Shown one piece after another: positions 12,260 to 24,962 of a stretch of DNA of 64,000 nucleotides (position 1 is its first letter; the number at the start of each line of letters is the position of its first letter). The stretch lies in NCBI GenBank assembly GCA_034440635.1, contig JAOTON010001669.1:1741501-1805500 (forward strand). Direction: 5' to 3'. Origin of the DNA: Lepas anatifera (lineage: Eukaryota > Arthropoda > Thecostraca > Lepadidae). The translations under genes were made by a program, and so were the position numbers. A model generated the notes under the pieces. That model did no database searches, was not told where the DNA came from, and worked only from the letters and a program-made list of their open reading frames with translations.

Positions 12260-13869
12260 TGAGCCGCAGTTGAGATGGTGTTAGGGAAAGGGGCTGGTCT
12301 TTTATGATATGTTTGGAGCGGCGCGGTAAGTGGTGATTCCGGTGGTATAAAGTCCTGCACGTGACCCGACCTCAGCACCCCCATTTGTCTTTACTACGAG
12401 ACAAAGACGCAACGCCTTGTTCAAGGATGAGACTGCAAAGTAAAACCCAAATCTGTTCCCCACGATTCAATATTTTTGCAGCAAAATGTAAAATTCCTTG
12501 AGGAGACTAGGAGACTGTAAAATTCCTTGAGACGTAGGGACGTCACCAGGGGACTTCTTTTAGTAGGGAGGGACGGAGGGCGGAGGGACCCTGGATTTGC
12601 GATGGTCGGGGAAGGGATGGGAGGCCAATTTTGAGCATAGCCTATTTGAAGACTCGAAGATTATGCACTTCAACTACACATTCATGTAAGTGGACGCAGG
12701 TAATAGGGAGAAAATGCAATAAACCTACGTCGAGTCCCAAATCTTTTAAGGGGGACGTCCCCTGATTCTCGAGCTGGGGGAGACGTCCCCCTTCCCCGCT
12801 TTCGACACCCATGCTGGGACGTTACAACAGTCAATACTGGCAAAGTACATCATACTTGACATGGCTGGAGATCATGGGGGTCGGGTCATGGCTATCCGAA
12901 TTGTTAAACCGCTTATAGAATGTGTGTTGCCGTGTCAGTGTCAAGCTATCTAAGAAGCTCTCTCCTCCAGATCCAGAGCAGTTGTGCAGTCAAAAAGAGC
13001 AGTTGACCGTCAGTATTTTTCGGCACTGACAGTCTGCACTTGGTCTGGGCGTCTCCTTCCCCTGAGTTTGGTGTTTCTGAACATTCTTCGGCGAGCACGG
13101 GTGTGCGATATTGCGTGCGACTAAGGTCGGGCGAGATGGGGTTTCCCCATTCAGCTGCGATATGGCCCTATGTAATCCGTACCATGTACCTATTAAATAT
13201 GTTTTTTTCTGTCTTGCTGTTCTTCTCTTCCATTTCTGCTTTCCTGCTTTTATGTAAAAATGAAATAAAAACTGGTCGAATAAAAAAGATCTCCCGCCCT
13301 GAGTGAAGTACTGCATGCACCCAAAACCCAAGCGCACACGATAGGCAAGAACTATTATGTTTCGCAGGCCTCTTCTACCGGTGCAGTCATGATCAACAGT
13401 TCCTTTGAAATACCACACTGTAGCTATATATGGGTTCTCAAATATTGCGAGCGTTATTTCGCCGTTGGTTCTCCACGCTCACGGATACGCCAAAAGCGCT
13501 GCTGCTGAACAGGAAAACCTGCACCATTGGATTTCGGTAGCAGACGTGGCCCGATAAACATCTCACGTGGTGTTGTTCGGCTTCAGGAAGCACCGATATG
13601 GTCCGTATCGCCATGCAGGGAAGGGGTGGCGTGACGGTCGGGGCGGGCGCGGGCGCGCCGCTTCGTGCCCGCCGCCCGCCACGTACACCAGAGGGCGCTC
13701 AGACTACATCACCAACAGGGCAGCTATGGCAAGTGCTCTTGTCAGGTCGTGGAAATGTGCGACGGAACGTGCATACGCTTGCATTTCTTACCTTGCACCA
13801 GGAGGTATATGTTCTTGGACTCTGTGACACATGCTCACACAATGTATGCGAATATATGCCCATACAATA
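12260..13869. other. Intergenic, no gene recognised
   Basis: Includes a short direct repeat (GTAAAATTCCTTGAG at about 12489 and 12517) and a GC-rich patch at 13600-13700. Nothing with a recognisable domain. Confidence 0.4.
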
Positions 13870-14115
13870 TATGGGCGCGCCCGATTCGGCCTCAGCGCCC
13901 CCTGAAATGATTACGGTGCCTCCCGAAAGGTCAATGATGCCCCTAAAATATCGCTTTGCACCCCGTTTCCCCAGGATGTGACCATCGGCACCCCCGCGAT
14001 ATGATTTGGCGCCCACCTGATAAATGTATCCGCCCAAAAGTGGCACCCCCTCTGGTCTGGTTGGCATCCCCCCTACGTCCATGTTCCCTCCCGATCGGAG
14101 ATCCTGGATCCACCT
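13870..14115. mobile_element. Decayed hAT-like MITE
   Basis: Interior words such as GCGCCCCCTGAAAT and GGCGCCCACCTGATAAAT, and a right end CTGGATCCACCTCTG, match the hAT-like elements at 31761-32014 and 45538-45805. The left terminal repeat is missing or unrecognisable, so the left edge is approximate. Confidence 0.55.
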
Positions 14116-15349
14116 CTGCATGGGCGTGTTCCCTTTTCTCACTTTGAAGGTAACGGGGGCGTTGCTCAAGCACCTGCACGTGATTCCCAGCGATTTCCAA
14201 AAGCGTTCTTAGAGGAACATCCCAAGGGGAAAGCTGTAATCCTGGTTGCAATTATACGTGGTTCTGTTCTCTTGCATTGACGAGTATCCAGAAGAACTAT
14301 TCCCAAAATTCTTAAATTTGAGATAGAATATTTAATTGAGTAAATTAATTTTTACCGGGTCAAAAGCAAAAATAATGCTCAAAGTGGCCATGATATCAAC
14401 ATTCAATTTGACATCCAACCATGTCTCATCTATATGGGCTAAACTGCCTTGGGTGGTCGCTGAAATGATATGACAAAATCAGTTCAAATCAGAGACCTTG
14501 TAGCAGAAATGGATCTGAATTTCGCTAAGGGGCTCGGGGGTGAAGCCTAGGGGGTAGACTACCATTTTAGGCTGACCTTTGGTACCATGAAGGGCGCCTT
14601 TGTGACACTAATTTTGTGTGTTTGCGACGCCGTTTAAAACAGTGCCGACTAAAAAGAAAAACACCACCGGGGAACGGCAGAAGTTCTCCAAATGTCTCTG
14701 GTCAAGCAATGGCAGTGAAACAGCTTTATCTGGCTAACTTTTGAAGCCAACTTCACGCCGGGACGGCCTTTGGAGGTTTGGGGGACCAGTTGCTGTTCTA
14801 ATTTACCCTGTCTGCGCAGAGCGGATAGTGATGAATCCACAATTTTCTACATGAGGGCGAAACTTCTTTGGGTTTTCACACCTGTGAGGGAGGACGCAAG
14901 CAAAATGCTGCAGGTGGTCCCTGCCGAGGTTTCAATTTTTCACTTATATGACGTCGAAATTATTCTCTGTAGCCGAAACATAACTTTTGATTAGTGGCAC
15001 AGCGAAAAAACAATACCTCGGCAAGATAAGCAAATGATCGAAGTCAACAGCATACAAACAGAGTTATCGGTAGATTCGGAATATTCCTGAAACAACCTAT
15101 AAAGGGTAATTGTATTGGTCAACGTGCTCAAACTCTGGGTCACAAAAAAATTATTATTTTTACCAGTCCGCTAAATTGTGACGTAACATGGTCTTGTTGC
15201 AATATAAACGGGCACACAACCACATATCGGGTGGGTATGAGTGCGCCCTGGCAGATCCTGAGCGGTAACTAAGCAAAATATGGCACCGATCGATATCCAA
15301 AGCATACACTAAATGAACTCAATGCAACTTTTTCTTCTCAAAGCTGAGA
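14116..15349. other. Intergenic, no gene recognised
   Basis: Balanced to AT-rich sequence with no recognisable coding region, RNA gene or large repeat. Confidence 0.4.
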
Positions 15350-15875
15350 ATAGTTCATGTTGCAGCAGGACGCCCTAAGGCTGGTAAAGGGCGGACAATC
15401 GCGAAATAGGGGTACCCGACCACAAAGTAGAAGACACCTAGTGGTGAACGAGAGTGGTACACGTATAATTGAGCCCAGGGCTACAGAAGAGCAGACAATG
15501 GCGGAAAAAGAGCGCGCAACCATACGCTAGAGGGCGGCCTAAAGTGGGTAAGAGGGGTCCACGTTGCAGAGGCCCGCCAAGGGCTGAGAAAGGGCGGCCA
15601 ATCGTGAAATGTGGGGCTCCCAACCACAAAATAGAGGGCGGCCGGAGTGAGGCAGGGGACCCATGTTGAACTGGGACGCCCTAGGGCTGCAAATGAGAGG
15701 CCTGAAGTGAAGAAGGGGCGAACAAACATACAGAATAGGGCGGACAAAAGTAGACACGGGCGGTCCATGTTGCAGTGGGACGCACTAGGGTTGCAAAAGG
15801 GCGGGCAAGCGTGAAATAGAGACGCCCAACCACAAAGTAGAGGGCGGCTAAAAATCATTGAGAGCCGTCCACAAT
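15350..15875. repeat. About 100-bp tandem repeat, five diverged units
   Basis: Units start near 15358, 15467, 15563, 15664 and 15768. Shared words are GTTGCAG.GGGACGCCC, AAAGGGCGGCCAATCGTGAAAT and CCAACCACAAAGTAGAGGGCGGC. Spacing is 96-109 bp. The units are strongly diverged, so the array is old. No coding function is apparent. Confidence 0.75.
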
Positions 15876-17129
15876 GAAGTCAGTCAGCCAATGATGTGCC
15901 GGGGGCAGCTGGTTCAATATCAGGGGCAGTTCATGATGGAAAAGGCCAGCTTCAAGTGACTTTCCTTTGCGTTTCAGTTTAGTATTCACTGTTCGTACCC
16001 AAGGTGCCGTCAATTTCGGCGCCAAAAATCAGCAGGGGGAGCCCCTTGAGTCCTAAGAAGGGCAACTGCCCCTTCTCTCCCCCCTGGATCCGTCTCTGTC
16101 TTGTAGACATCGATTGTAATGGCTAGAACACAGTGTTATGGCTATTTCTCACGTAAAAACACAACCAAGTAGGAGGTGTTGTCACGTAACAACACAACCA
16201 ATAGGAAAGCTTCATGCGTTCCTATCAATTGGTCTATGCTGCATTCAACAATTCAACAAACAGTCAAATCCCTTGCGCTAAGCGTTGACTAATATCCGGC
16301 TGAAGCGTTGACTTACATCTGGACGAGAATGAAGCTAATGGTCGCCCGCGGCAGAGCCCGGCGCCGCCCGGCACCATTAGTTCAGTCCGGCGTAATTCGC
16401 TGACGTCAACGGCAAGGAACAGGACGCGCACCACCTGCCACCCATCCCCGCTGCAACAGCAATCTTGCACACATTGCACACACTGCGCTGCAGAAGGTAC
16501 GCTTACAACGGCGCTGCTCTTTACGCACGCATATGAAGTCACTATCTCAGATCGTCGAGACGTATCGGGCATGTTTAACGAATGGAAACAGCGCGCGGGA
16601 GGAAGTGGAGCGCGGCAGTGCACGCTTCTGGGGTCGAAATTTCTTACCATGAAATAAAAGTAACATACCTTATGGCAATAATGTATGACGTTTCATCCCA
16701 AGATGCGGGTGAAGTGTCACAATTCCAACGACCACCTGGTGATTTTCCAACCCTTTGGTCCCCGTTATTTCCCACTTATACCACCTACAACCACACATTT
16801 TGTCTAGCTCTAACCCGTTTGCAGCAGACGATTGGGCAGTTAAGACACTGGAGAATCCTCTAACCCGCTTACCTAACCCTGGTACCAGCCACCTTACGAG
16901 CCGCATCTCAACAAACAGCAATGCATTAATCATGGTTGACGGGTCATTTCCATTAAATGAGCCGCAGCAATTACCTATATTCATTCTATAGGTATGAGAT
17001 ATATGCAACTAAGCGTCGGAATGAGGTAGAAGGAAGAGCCCCTCCCCATACCCACACGCACAACTTGTCACGCCACCACCCAAAGAAGCAGCGTCTCAAA
17101 AATTACAAGTTCACACAAAGGTCCTGAAT
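15876..17129. other. Intergenic, no gene recognised
   Basis: Contains an ACGTAA-ACACAACCAA duplication at 16150-16205 and a piece ending CCCCCCTGGATCCGTCTCTG near 16100 that looks like one end of a hAT-like MITE. No gene recognised. Confidence 0.4.
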
Positions 17130-17512
17130 CAGTGGCGGATCTAGCCAGTCGGTTTTGGAGGGGCAAACCAAAGTCTAAAAGCAAAAAACCGTCACGCAGT
17201 AAAAAATCGCGCTACAATATGATTCTCCGATAGAATTTTGGGGATTCAAGGCGAAAAGCAAAAAACGTCACGGGATGAAAAATATGGGCTCAAGATACTT
17301 TTTTCCTATCCAAAGCACCATATTTCCACTGAACTTAACTGGTTCTGGTTGAAGTTGAGAGTTGAAGCACCAAAATCTTGCTTATAAACTAAAAAGGAGT
17401 CGGGACAAAAAGGAGGTCGATCGCTTTGGGGGGGGCAAAAACATAGTTTTGCCCCGAGCTTTTCCGTTTGGGGGGGCAAATGCCTTGTTTGCCCCCCCTG
17501 AATCCGCCACTG
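17130..17512. mobile_element. hAT-like MITE with 8-bp target duplication (383 bp)
   Basis: The ends are CAGTGGCGGATCTAG and its inverted partner CTGAATCCGCCACTG. It is flanked by an exact 8-bp direct repeat TCCTGAAT at 17122-17129 and 17513-17520. Eight-base target duplications and CAGTG-type ends are typical of the hAT superfamily. It has no transposase frame. The interior has repeated AAAAGCAAAAAACGTCACG words. Confidence 0.85.
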
Positions 17513-17520
17513 TCCTGAAT

Positions 17521-18754
17521 TGAACCACATGGAAATGTCTGAAGTACATAGTACCGTCATTTTGTGGTTCCAGTTTCGTTTTTTTCGAGTGTTTGCTGAG
17601 ACCTAGCTACAAAGGCAGTTGTGCTGAGTAATATCTCACTAGGGGTGCCCAGGCATCCTCAATGATAAGCCAATGCAGTGTTAAATATACTTTGTATTCT
17701 GTGTTTTTAATTTGAATGACTTGAATCGGTTTTGTATACTTTGGCAGACCAATGGGAAAGCTAAAACACACCTTGCAGGTAACACACCATCGCCTTATGT
17801 ATGGTGCCTATCAAAATTGCTTCCAATTTGAGCATCTCCAATCACTTTCAAAGTTCCACAAAGGGAGAGTTTATATTTTAGAATATTGATATCGCCTGAG
17901 AGAGACATAGAGTTACCTACATCGTAGCGGGTGCAAGAGCACGCGCACAGCCCGTTTCCTGGGGTACTCGCTTTCACTCGAGGCACTCTCATGCTTCTTT
18001 GTACTCGGAACCTGACAATGGCTGAGTGCTTATGATTCCAGATATGATATGCCTATGTCTAGATATCTACCGGGGCAAATTTCCCGCAAATTCATTTTCG
18101 TGTTCTAGTGCAGGCACTGGGCCAGCTGAGGCTTGTGGTGATATTTATCAGCATTATAGACCTGGGACGTTGAACTCGATTCAGAGATCTAATGTGATTG
18201 AATATTTTTCCAGTATTCATCCAGCATTATCCAGAGTATCCAGAGTATCCAGTATTTTCCGGAATCTGGGTGCCTTTGTCCATTTGAAACCAGCGTTTCC
18301 AGAGCGGGTGTTAGTCCTGGACAAACTTCTCTTCTGGACACGTTATTTCGCCGGGTACGAGAAAGTTTTAGGACAAGTGTAACATGAAACGAAAGTTTTC
18401 GGCACGCTCTGCTCTATACCAGTTTAAATTCCGGCGCAAAGGTGGCCCATTGCCTTTAGGTTAATATTTGCTTCACTAAAATGATGCTTTTTGGGGCCTA
18501 TTTTAGCACAGATGCGTCCCTAGCTCTGCAGGTGGTGACGGTTATCAGCTTATCTAGCCCAAGATCTTGGAATCATAACGGCGGATTTGGCTCCCGGTGC
18601 AGCTCACTTCTGCAATACGAGAAAGGTCAAGCTCAAGACAAGTATAAATGTCGTATCAAGGACTCACAGAACACGAACCCGTACCTGTTTAGTATTCGAT
18701 AAGCGTTGCGACTCAGGACAGACGTCCCAATCCAGACGTGGTTTTTAGCTCAGG
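17521..18754. other. Intergenic, no gene recognised
   Basis: Includes a short TATCCAGAG/CCAGTATT microduplication at 18200-18260. An open frame of 118 codons at 18026-18382 (plus strand) resembles nothing I recognise. Confidence 0.35.
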
Positions 18755-19025
18755 CATAGGCGGATCCAGGGGGTAAAAGGAACAGGTGCCCTCACCCCCT
18801 TCCCGAATGAGCCCTAGGCGCCCCCACACTACGCCTGAGCTCCCCCTGAAACCTCCCCGGTGCCCCTGAAGCGTTGCTTAACCAGGGTGCAAGTAGAGGC
18901 ACTTCCACGATACGATTTAGCGCCCACCTGATGTGTCGCTCCTTAACAAGTGGCGCCCCTGAGGCCGAAATGGTACCCCCTTGACCTAAGTGGCTGTCCG
19001 TATCGCACACCCTGAATCTGATTAG
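18755..19025. mobile_element. hAT-like MITE, diverged
   Basis: The left end CATAGGCGGATCCAGG is intact and the right end is eroded (CCTGAATCTGATTAGG). The interior shows the family words GATTTAGCGCCCACCTGAT and GTGGCGCCCCTG. I could not find a clear target duplication. Confidence 0.7.
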
Positions 19026-20510
19026 GCACAGGTTGACAAGGTTCTGGAATTGATTCTTCTCTTCCTAGTTATTGAGCACAACGTTTTTGACTTACCCACA
19101 AAAAGACAGTTCTAGCGGTAGCATAGAGCGTCCCCGTCCTTCCCCGGGGGCAGATTTCACTCTGTTTCTTGCAGGCGCAGACAACGGCGCCCGCTGCCAG
19201 GAAGCCATCTGCCGGATATCCCGCGCATCTGAGCCGCCTCAGTGAAAGCACGCGAAACACACGCACGGCACGCACAGACGCGTCGTTTACGGACTGGCTG
19301 GGGCCGTCACAATGGTGCGCGCACCCATGGCGCCCGGCAACAGGCGGGTACCGGAGGGCGCCCCGGCCCGATCGCGCCGTGTCGAGAAACGCCGACGCCT
19401 GTAGCCACAGTGACGCAAAAAGCCTCTGGGGAGAGAAAGGTCACAGATAAAGAGCCTGTCCAGAACCTGAAGGAATTGGATGTTCTCCTCCTGGCCGTGT
19501 TGTACACGAATGATAGCCAAGCGTGAGGTGAAAACTCTGGAAAAATGCCATTTCCGAGCGAAGCTTGGATGGCGGTCGGTTTGTTTTACTCCAGGATTTC
19601 ACGCATGGCAAAATACAAGTTTGGAATTTGCCTCAAAACGCGTAGAATAATCTGGAACATCAGACTACACTGAAGGTTAGCATGCGCTTCAGATGCATGA
19701 GTATCTGACACAAGTTGACCGTTCAGTTATTGAGCACAGTTGCCAATCGCAATTTAGCTTCCGCTCACGTGCTGTTCTGAAGAGCTGGGGCCAGAGGTCC
19801 TGTGTCCTTTCGCTGTGGTGCTATCGGCACCCGGAGCTGCACAGGTCAAAACTTTGAACGTCCGCTTGTCCTTCAGTCGCGCGACACGCGGCTGTTCTAT
19901 CAGCACGTAAAGTGCACCCACTTTACAGCAATAAAGAGGAGCAAAAAAGCTCTACCCTATCCTGTGAGGTTTGGCAACTGAGTGCTGCAACCGGACAGAG
20001 TGTGGGCCATCCAACCTTCCAAACAGCGATTCTGCTGAAAGTTTGAGTTCCGTAGGAGCCAATGCTTTGACGCAGCTATGTTTTCACCTTGATCTTCAGG
20101 CTCTCGTGTTGTGTTGACCGAGCGGCGGTCGCGGTGGTCGGTCCTAAGCCCTCGACGCTGGCGCGCCTGCGCCCAGAGCTCGCCGCCGTGGTGGGGCGAC
20201 GCTGCGCCGTCGCATACGATAGCGAACAAGCCCGTCTCTCTCAATCTATTGTTGACCCGCTCAGCTTTCGACCCATCAGAAAAGAGGTTCTAAGTTCTAA
20301 GTAAGTAAGGCTTAAGAAGCTGAGATGTGCTATTAAAGTGGGCTTTCTGTTTAAGAGGATAAGGCGAACAGATCCTGCATTATGATGCAGATGTCCATTA
20401 GCAGAAAAAGACGTTCTCTCTAGTGATATATCATCAGGAGTGAGGGAGTTAAAGAAAACACTCTCAGTCTCAATTCAGCTCAGAAGTTTGCAGATTGATC
20501 ACCTTGCGTA
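19026..20510. other. Intergenic with CpG-rich patches
   Basis: CpG-rich at 19120-19400 and 20110-20210. No recognisable exon. These could be unannotated 5' ends or decayed repeats; the sequence does not decide. Confidence 0.35.
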
Positions 20511-20945
20511 GATGACGGATCCAGGATTTCGGTAAGGGGGCGGTCCGAAACTTTAAGAGGCGACCAATATCACATGAGGCACGGGGGAGTATAGGTCACC
20601 TTCTGTACATTCGGGGTGCCCTCCCGGTGCAATGTTTCGTGTTTTTTTAAGGGTTGGTTGTTTCAGAGATCTTGCACCGGAAAGAAGCGGAGCAAACTTC
20701 AGGGGGAGGGGAGGGCGCTGATGTCTGGAGAGGGTCGGTGCAATATAAGAATCAAAGTCGGTAGCTGGTGGTGGGTGGGCGGCAAACAATGAACGATACT
20801 AGCCTCTGCCAGGGTCTCTCATTCTTCCATATCCAGGGCACCTTCGGTAACCACCGCAGGCGCCCAGTATCCGCAGGGGGCGGCTCCACAGACCTAAGAG
20901 AGAGCCGACTGTCCCTTGACCTACCCGCCCTAGATCCGTCCCTGC
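20511..20945. mobile_element. Possible hAT-like MITE
   Basis: GACGGATCCAGG near the left edge and CTAGATCCGTCCCTG near the right edge form weak inverted ends. No target duplication seen. Tentative. Confidence 0.35.
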
Positions 20946-21524
20946 CCACAGTTGTGGGAATTCGGAGAAAATATACCAGAACTTCCAGAAGCTTCTGGGG
21001 GGCCTAGTTACACTGAAACGAGTAGGCAGGCGAGATGATCGGCTGGTTTATTTCCCATCATTTCAGGTCGGAGACCCCTCTTTCGCTCCTGGCTGGATCT
21101 GCCTCTGTGCACGTCAACTCCGCTGAAGCGTGCCTTCAGCTGGGTCCGAGGGTGAGTTCAGAGACGGGGTTTGTGTCGCGCCCACCAGCCACCGCAGCGG
21201 CAGCTCCTGCCGCCCCAGCGCCGGCCGCGGCATACCAGCGGACCAGAGAGACACGACAGAGAGACGCGACGGCCGCAGCGTTTGACAAAGGACTCTGCCT
21301 AATCTGCCGGTGCAGGCCGGTGGGAGGAGCAGAGACATCGCTGCTGCAACGACAGAGCATTTGTTTTGCCACACTAATGTTTCTTACTTAGGCTTATTCA
21401 TGTTAGTTCCTCACTTTCTTATGTTATAGACATGAGCTAGGAAAATCAAGACTTCGAGTACGTCTTTCACTTGACGAACATACAGCCAAAAGCCTGTTCA
21501 CAGGTTCACAGGTGTGTAAAGATC

Positions 21525-21527
<3 letters not shown>
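20946..21527. other. Intergenic, CpG-rich centre
   Basis: CpG-rich at 21170-21330. No recognisable gene. Confidence 0.35.

Positions 21528-21616
<89 letters not shown>
21528..21616. repeat. (CT)n microsatellite
   Basis: About 89 bp of nearly pure CT dinucleotides with one early TTT interruption. Confidence 0.97.
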
Positions 21617-21619
<3 letters not shown>

Positions 21620-24600
21620 ACTGCGCATTCACATTGTGCATGTATTGGCCATCCCCAAGCTCTCACCAGCCATTCAGCCTCGCCGTATCACCAGATGGAT
21701 CGCTCATCGGTGAAGCCTCGCAACCTCTCATTTTTGCAATCCGCCAGCACAGCCTTCCTATTCAAATCAACAGTGAGGCGCCGACACCTCGGCTACCGGG
21801 CCCGCACGCTGTCGAGTCAACATTACAATCGGTTGCGACAGGCAACGATGCGACATGGCCATTCGCTTGTCGTTGCGACATGGTGTGAGACGGTGCCGCT
21901 ACCGACGTTGGGAGGCGCAGATGAGAACGCTGGTGACCTGCAGCCCTGAGATGCGGCCTTAAAATCCCTTCTCAGCTTAGCTAGTTATTTTCATGGCTTT
22001 TAAAGTAATTTCAAGGCCATCAGCAATGAACAAGGACATAGTTGCTGGGGCTTACCTCAGTGTCATAAAGGGATAAGTTAGTTGTAAAGCGCGCGTCAGC
22101 ACTTCGGCTGTATTACGCTTCGATTTTAATTATTCTTGATTTAATGCTCTTCGGTATGTTACTTCTAACGCAAAACTGGTTTGAGACTGAGAGACGTCCC
22201 AGCTTTGATGTCTTTCATCAGTAGATTGCCGAAGTTTTGTCCAATGCTCTTTGATCATCCAATTCCAGAGAACGTACTGAGTCAATCGGAAAACGGTATA
22301 TCGTTGGTACGCCCACAAACGCAATGGGTAGAAAGAAACCAACGGAAACTACTTATGAGACAGTTGGATACGTCAAGCTTGTGTAGCAATTCAAGAGTTT
22401 TGGTCCTACCTGTGAATTCTGGAATAAAGCATGAGGTACCCACTCCTATTGCGTGTTGCGAGTGCTTTAGACATGTCCTTGCATGTGGGTTTCCACCTGG
22501 TTTTAAACAATAAAGCCTTCGACCATGCCTTTAAAGCCAAAAGCACATAATCAGCAGAATTTGCCTGCTAGGTTGAGGGTACGTACATACATAAACAGAC
22601 ATGCAAAATAACCTAAAACTGAATGTGAAATCGGACCATTTTGTGGGACTCGGTCTTTAGTAACCTGAAAGGACTAAGCCGAATTACGTCAATATTGAAA
22701 CAGATTGAACAATGTGAATGTGAAGACCAGCCTACTGTAAAATCATTCTATTAACCATTTATTCGTTTAATAGCCCTCCGTTTCGCTGTTCAAGCTTCAT
22801 CGGGGGCAAAAATATACCAAATACAAACAAAAAAACACAGCTTAAAATATGATGTTTATTCAAATCAGAAGACTGTTTTTTATTTTTTATATATATTTCT
22901 AGCCCCTGTTGAAGACACAGCAGCGAAACCTAGGGCTATTAAAAATAGGATCAACATAGCAATATCAAATTACCTAATGAGCTTCATAAAGACATTGTTC
23001 CAACGAGTTCAACATTACCAATCTTTGAGTTTGGTAAGTACAGGTAATGTTCTCGCTTTTCGCAACTTGCAGCAGCCGCCATGGCCTCATGGTTTCCGTA
23101 ACCAAATCATGATATATTTTCCCGTTGTCTTTTAAAGACCAAGCATGCTCCTATGATAGAGCTGCTACTTCCGCATTAGCCTAGTCGCCATGGAATATTC
23201 TGACACAATTTGGAGATAGAACTCATTTGATTCACCTTGCGCCCTGTGCAAGATGAAGCAGGTCATCAAGTAAAGTATACCCTGCTCTCGTCTGAGGCAG
23301 TTACCGCGGGGGGATGGCGCTCGTCATGACTCTTCACGGGGTAATTATAAGTCTATCATGGTTATTTAGACTCGAGCGGGCACTAGTGCGGACCAGGTCC
23401 ATTGTGTTATTACAGTAATCGCTACCATTACACGGCGCCGTCACCCGGCGTGGGTCCTCTCCGGTGTGGGTCGCGCCGGAAGCGATATGGGTCAGTGCGC
23501 AGGCGCTGCCGCCCAAACTGGCTCTCAAATGATCGGTTCAGTGACACGGCCGTCCCCATGGCTGAGTGGAACACAAGGCGGAAATACTGGTCATAGAATC
23601 GACAGTGTTAAAGGATGAGTTAAATCACACTCTACATTGAAATTGTCAAACCACAAATATTTGTAAAGTAGAATTAAATACAAATACGAACAAGTTTTGT
23701 TGACATCCGTATACATGCCATGACCTCACTACCATCTAGCGAGCTTCACCGGCGTCGGGTTAGCGACACCTGTTTGGTATCTCTCCCCTGAGGTGGTAGC
23801 GGCTTACGCCGAAGCCTTACTTCCCGCCGATTATCGCCAGCGTTTGCGGTTCTGGGAGCTGCCAAACACCAGCTGACCGCTGACGGCGACGCCAAACAGC
23901 TGGGAAGCCCTGGGAAGCTGCGACGCCACCGCTCCTGGAACCGAACGCCGGTATTCGGCCGCCGCCGTGACGTCACTGATTGTTGGGTCGCGTTACGACG
24001 CCGGCCGCGTCACGCGCGGCTCTGAGCGTGACGGTCGGCTCACCGGCGGACTCAGACGCATATTTCTAGGCTCTGGGCAAAAACGAGCTGAAAAGGGCGC
24101 GCGTGCCACGGTGGAGAGAACCAGCATTTGAGAGGGTTTGAGACTGAGCTCGGTGGTGCTACCCTTCCCTGGTGATCGCCTTCAGACTGCATGTTCTTAC
24201 CACCGCCGCTGGGAACAGGGTTGTACCAGAGCCACGTGACCACGGCCGTTGTGGAGCGGCACGCCGTACCGGAGAGGCGCGCTGCACTCTGGGCGCCACG
24301 CCGAGGCTGGTGCGACTTTCTAGACACAACAGAGCGTGCTCAGACCACTGCTGATCACAGACGCTTCTGTCAACCAGGTCACAGACGAGGTCGTACGTGC
24401 AGGTCAGCAGCATACTGCGTCTGGTCAGGATGTTTGAAACATCAGCACACAGCTGAGGAAAAGCCCCAGGTCTGGACAAGCTCCCAGGCTCGCTTACATG
24501 TTGGCTTGAACTCTTAGCCCGTGATGCCTTTTTCTGTGAAATTTCTTCTCTGAAGACTGCACTTCGCATGGTTTCGATGTTGATTTTGTAGCTTGTTTAC

Positions 24601-24671
24601 AGCTGGCAGACCGTAGAGCAGCGTCGCCGGAAGCAAGATAGGAGGCGATGAACTTTATTGCTAAAGTACAA
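21617..24671. other. Intergenic; CpG-rich patch at 23740-24130
   Basis: No exon recognised. The CpG-rich patch carries a CRE palindrome TGACGTCA at 23968-23975 and several CGTCACG words, so it may be a CpG island or promoter whose transcript I cannot see. Confidence 0.35.
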
Positions 24672-24962
24672 GGCCATCAACACTGGTTCTGGGGGCTATC
24701 CCTGTCCTGTTCTCAAGTGAACCTCATAAACATAGGGGCTTCGGTTCTGGGGACTGTCACAGTCATGTTCTCAAGTGAAATTCATAAACATGAGAGCATA
24801 GGTTCTGGGGGCTATCCCTGTCCCGGTCTTAAGTGAAAGTCATAAAAACAGAAGCATAGGTTCTGGAGACTATCCCTGTCATAGTCTTAAGTGAAAGTCA
24901 GGAACATGGGAGCATAGGTTCTGAGGACTATCCCTGTCTTGGTCTTAAGTGAAAGTCTGACT
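24672..24962. repeat. 58-bp tandem repeat, five units
   Basis: GGTTCTGGGGGCTATCCCTG-type units start at 24685, 24743, 24801, 24859 and 24917, an exact 58-bp step. Each unit continues with TCAAGTGAA and CATAAACAT words. Confidence 0.9.

Noticed and set aside
18026..18382. Possible 118-codon gene
   Set aside because: No domain, no recognised splice sites or conservation evidence, and within reach of chance.
21424..21713. RE/SL dipeptide-rich proteins
   Set aside because: Translation of the (CT)n microsatellite.
24672..24962. CRISPR array
   Set aside because: Units are contiguous, without unique spacers, and the DNA is animal. The same holds for the 41-, 82- and 100-bp arrays.
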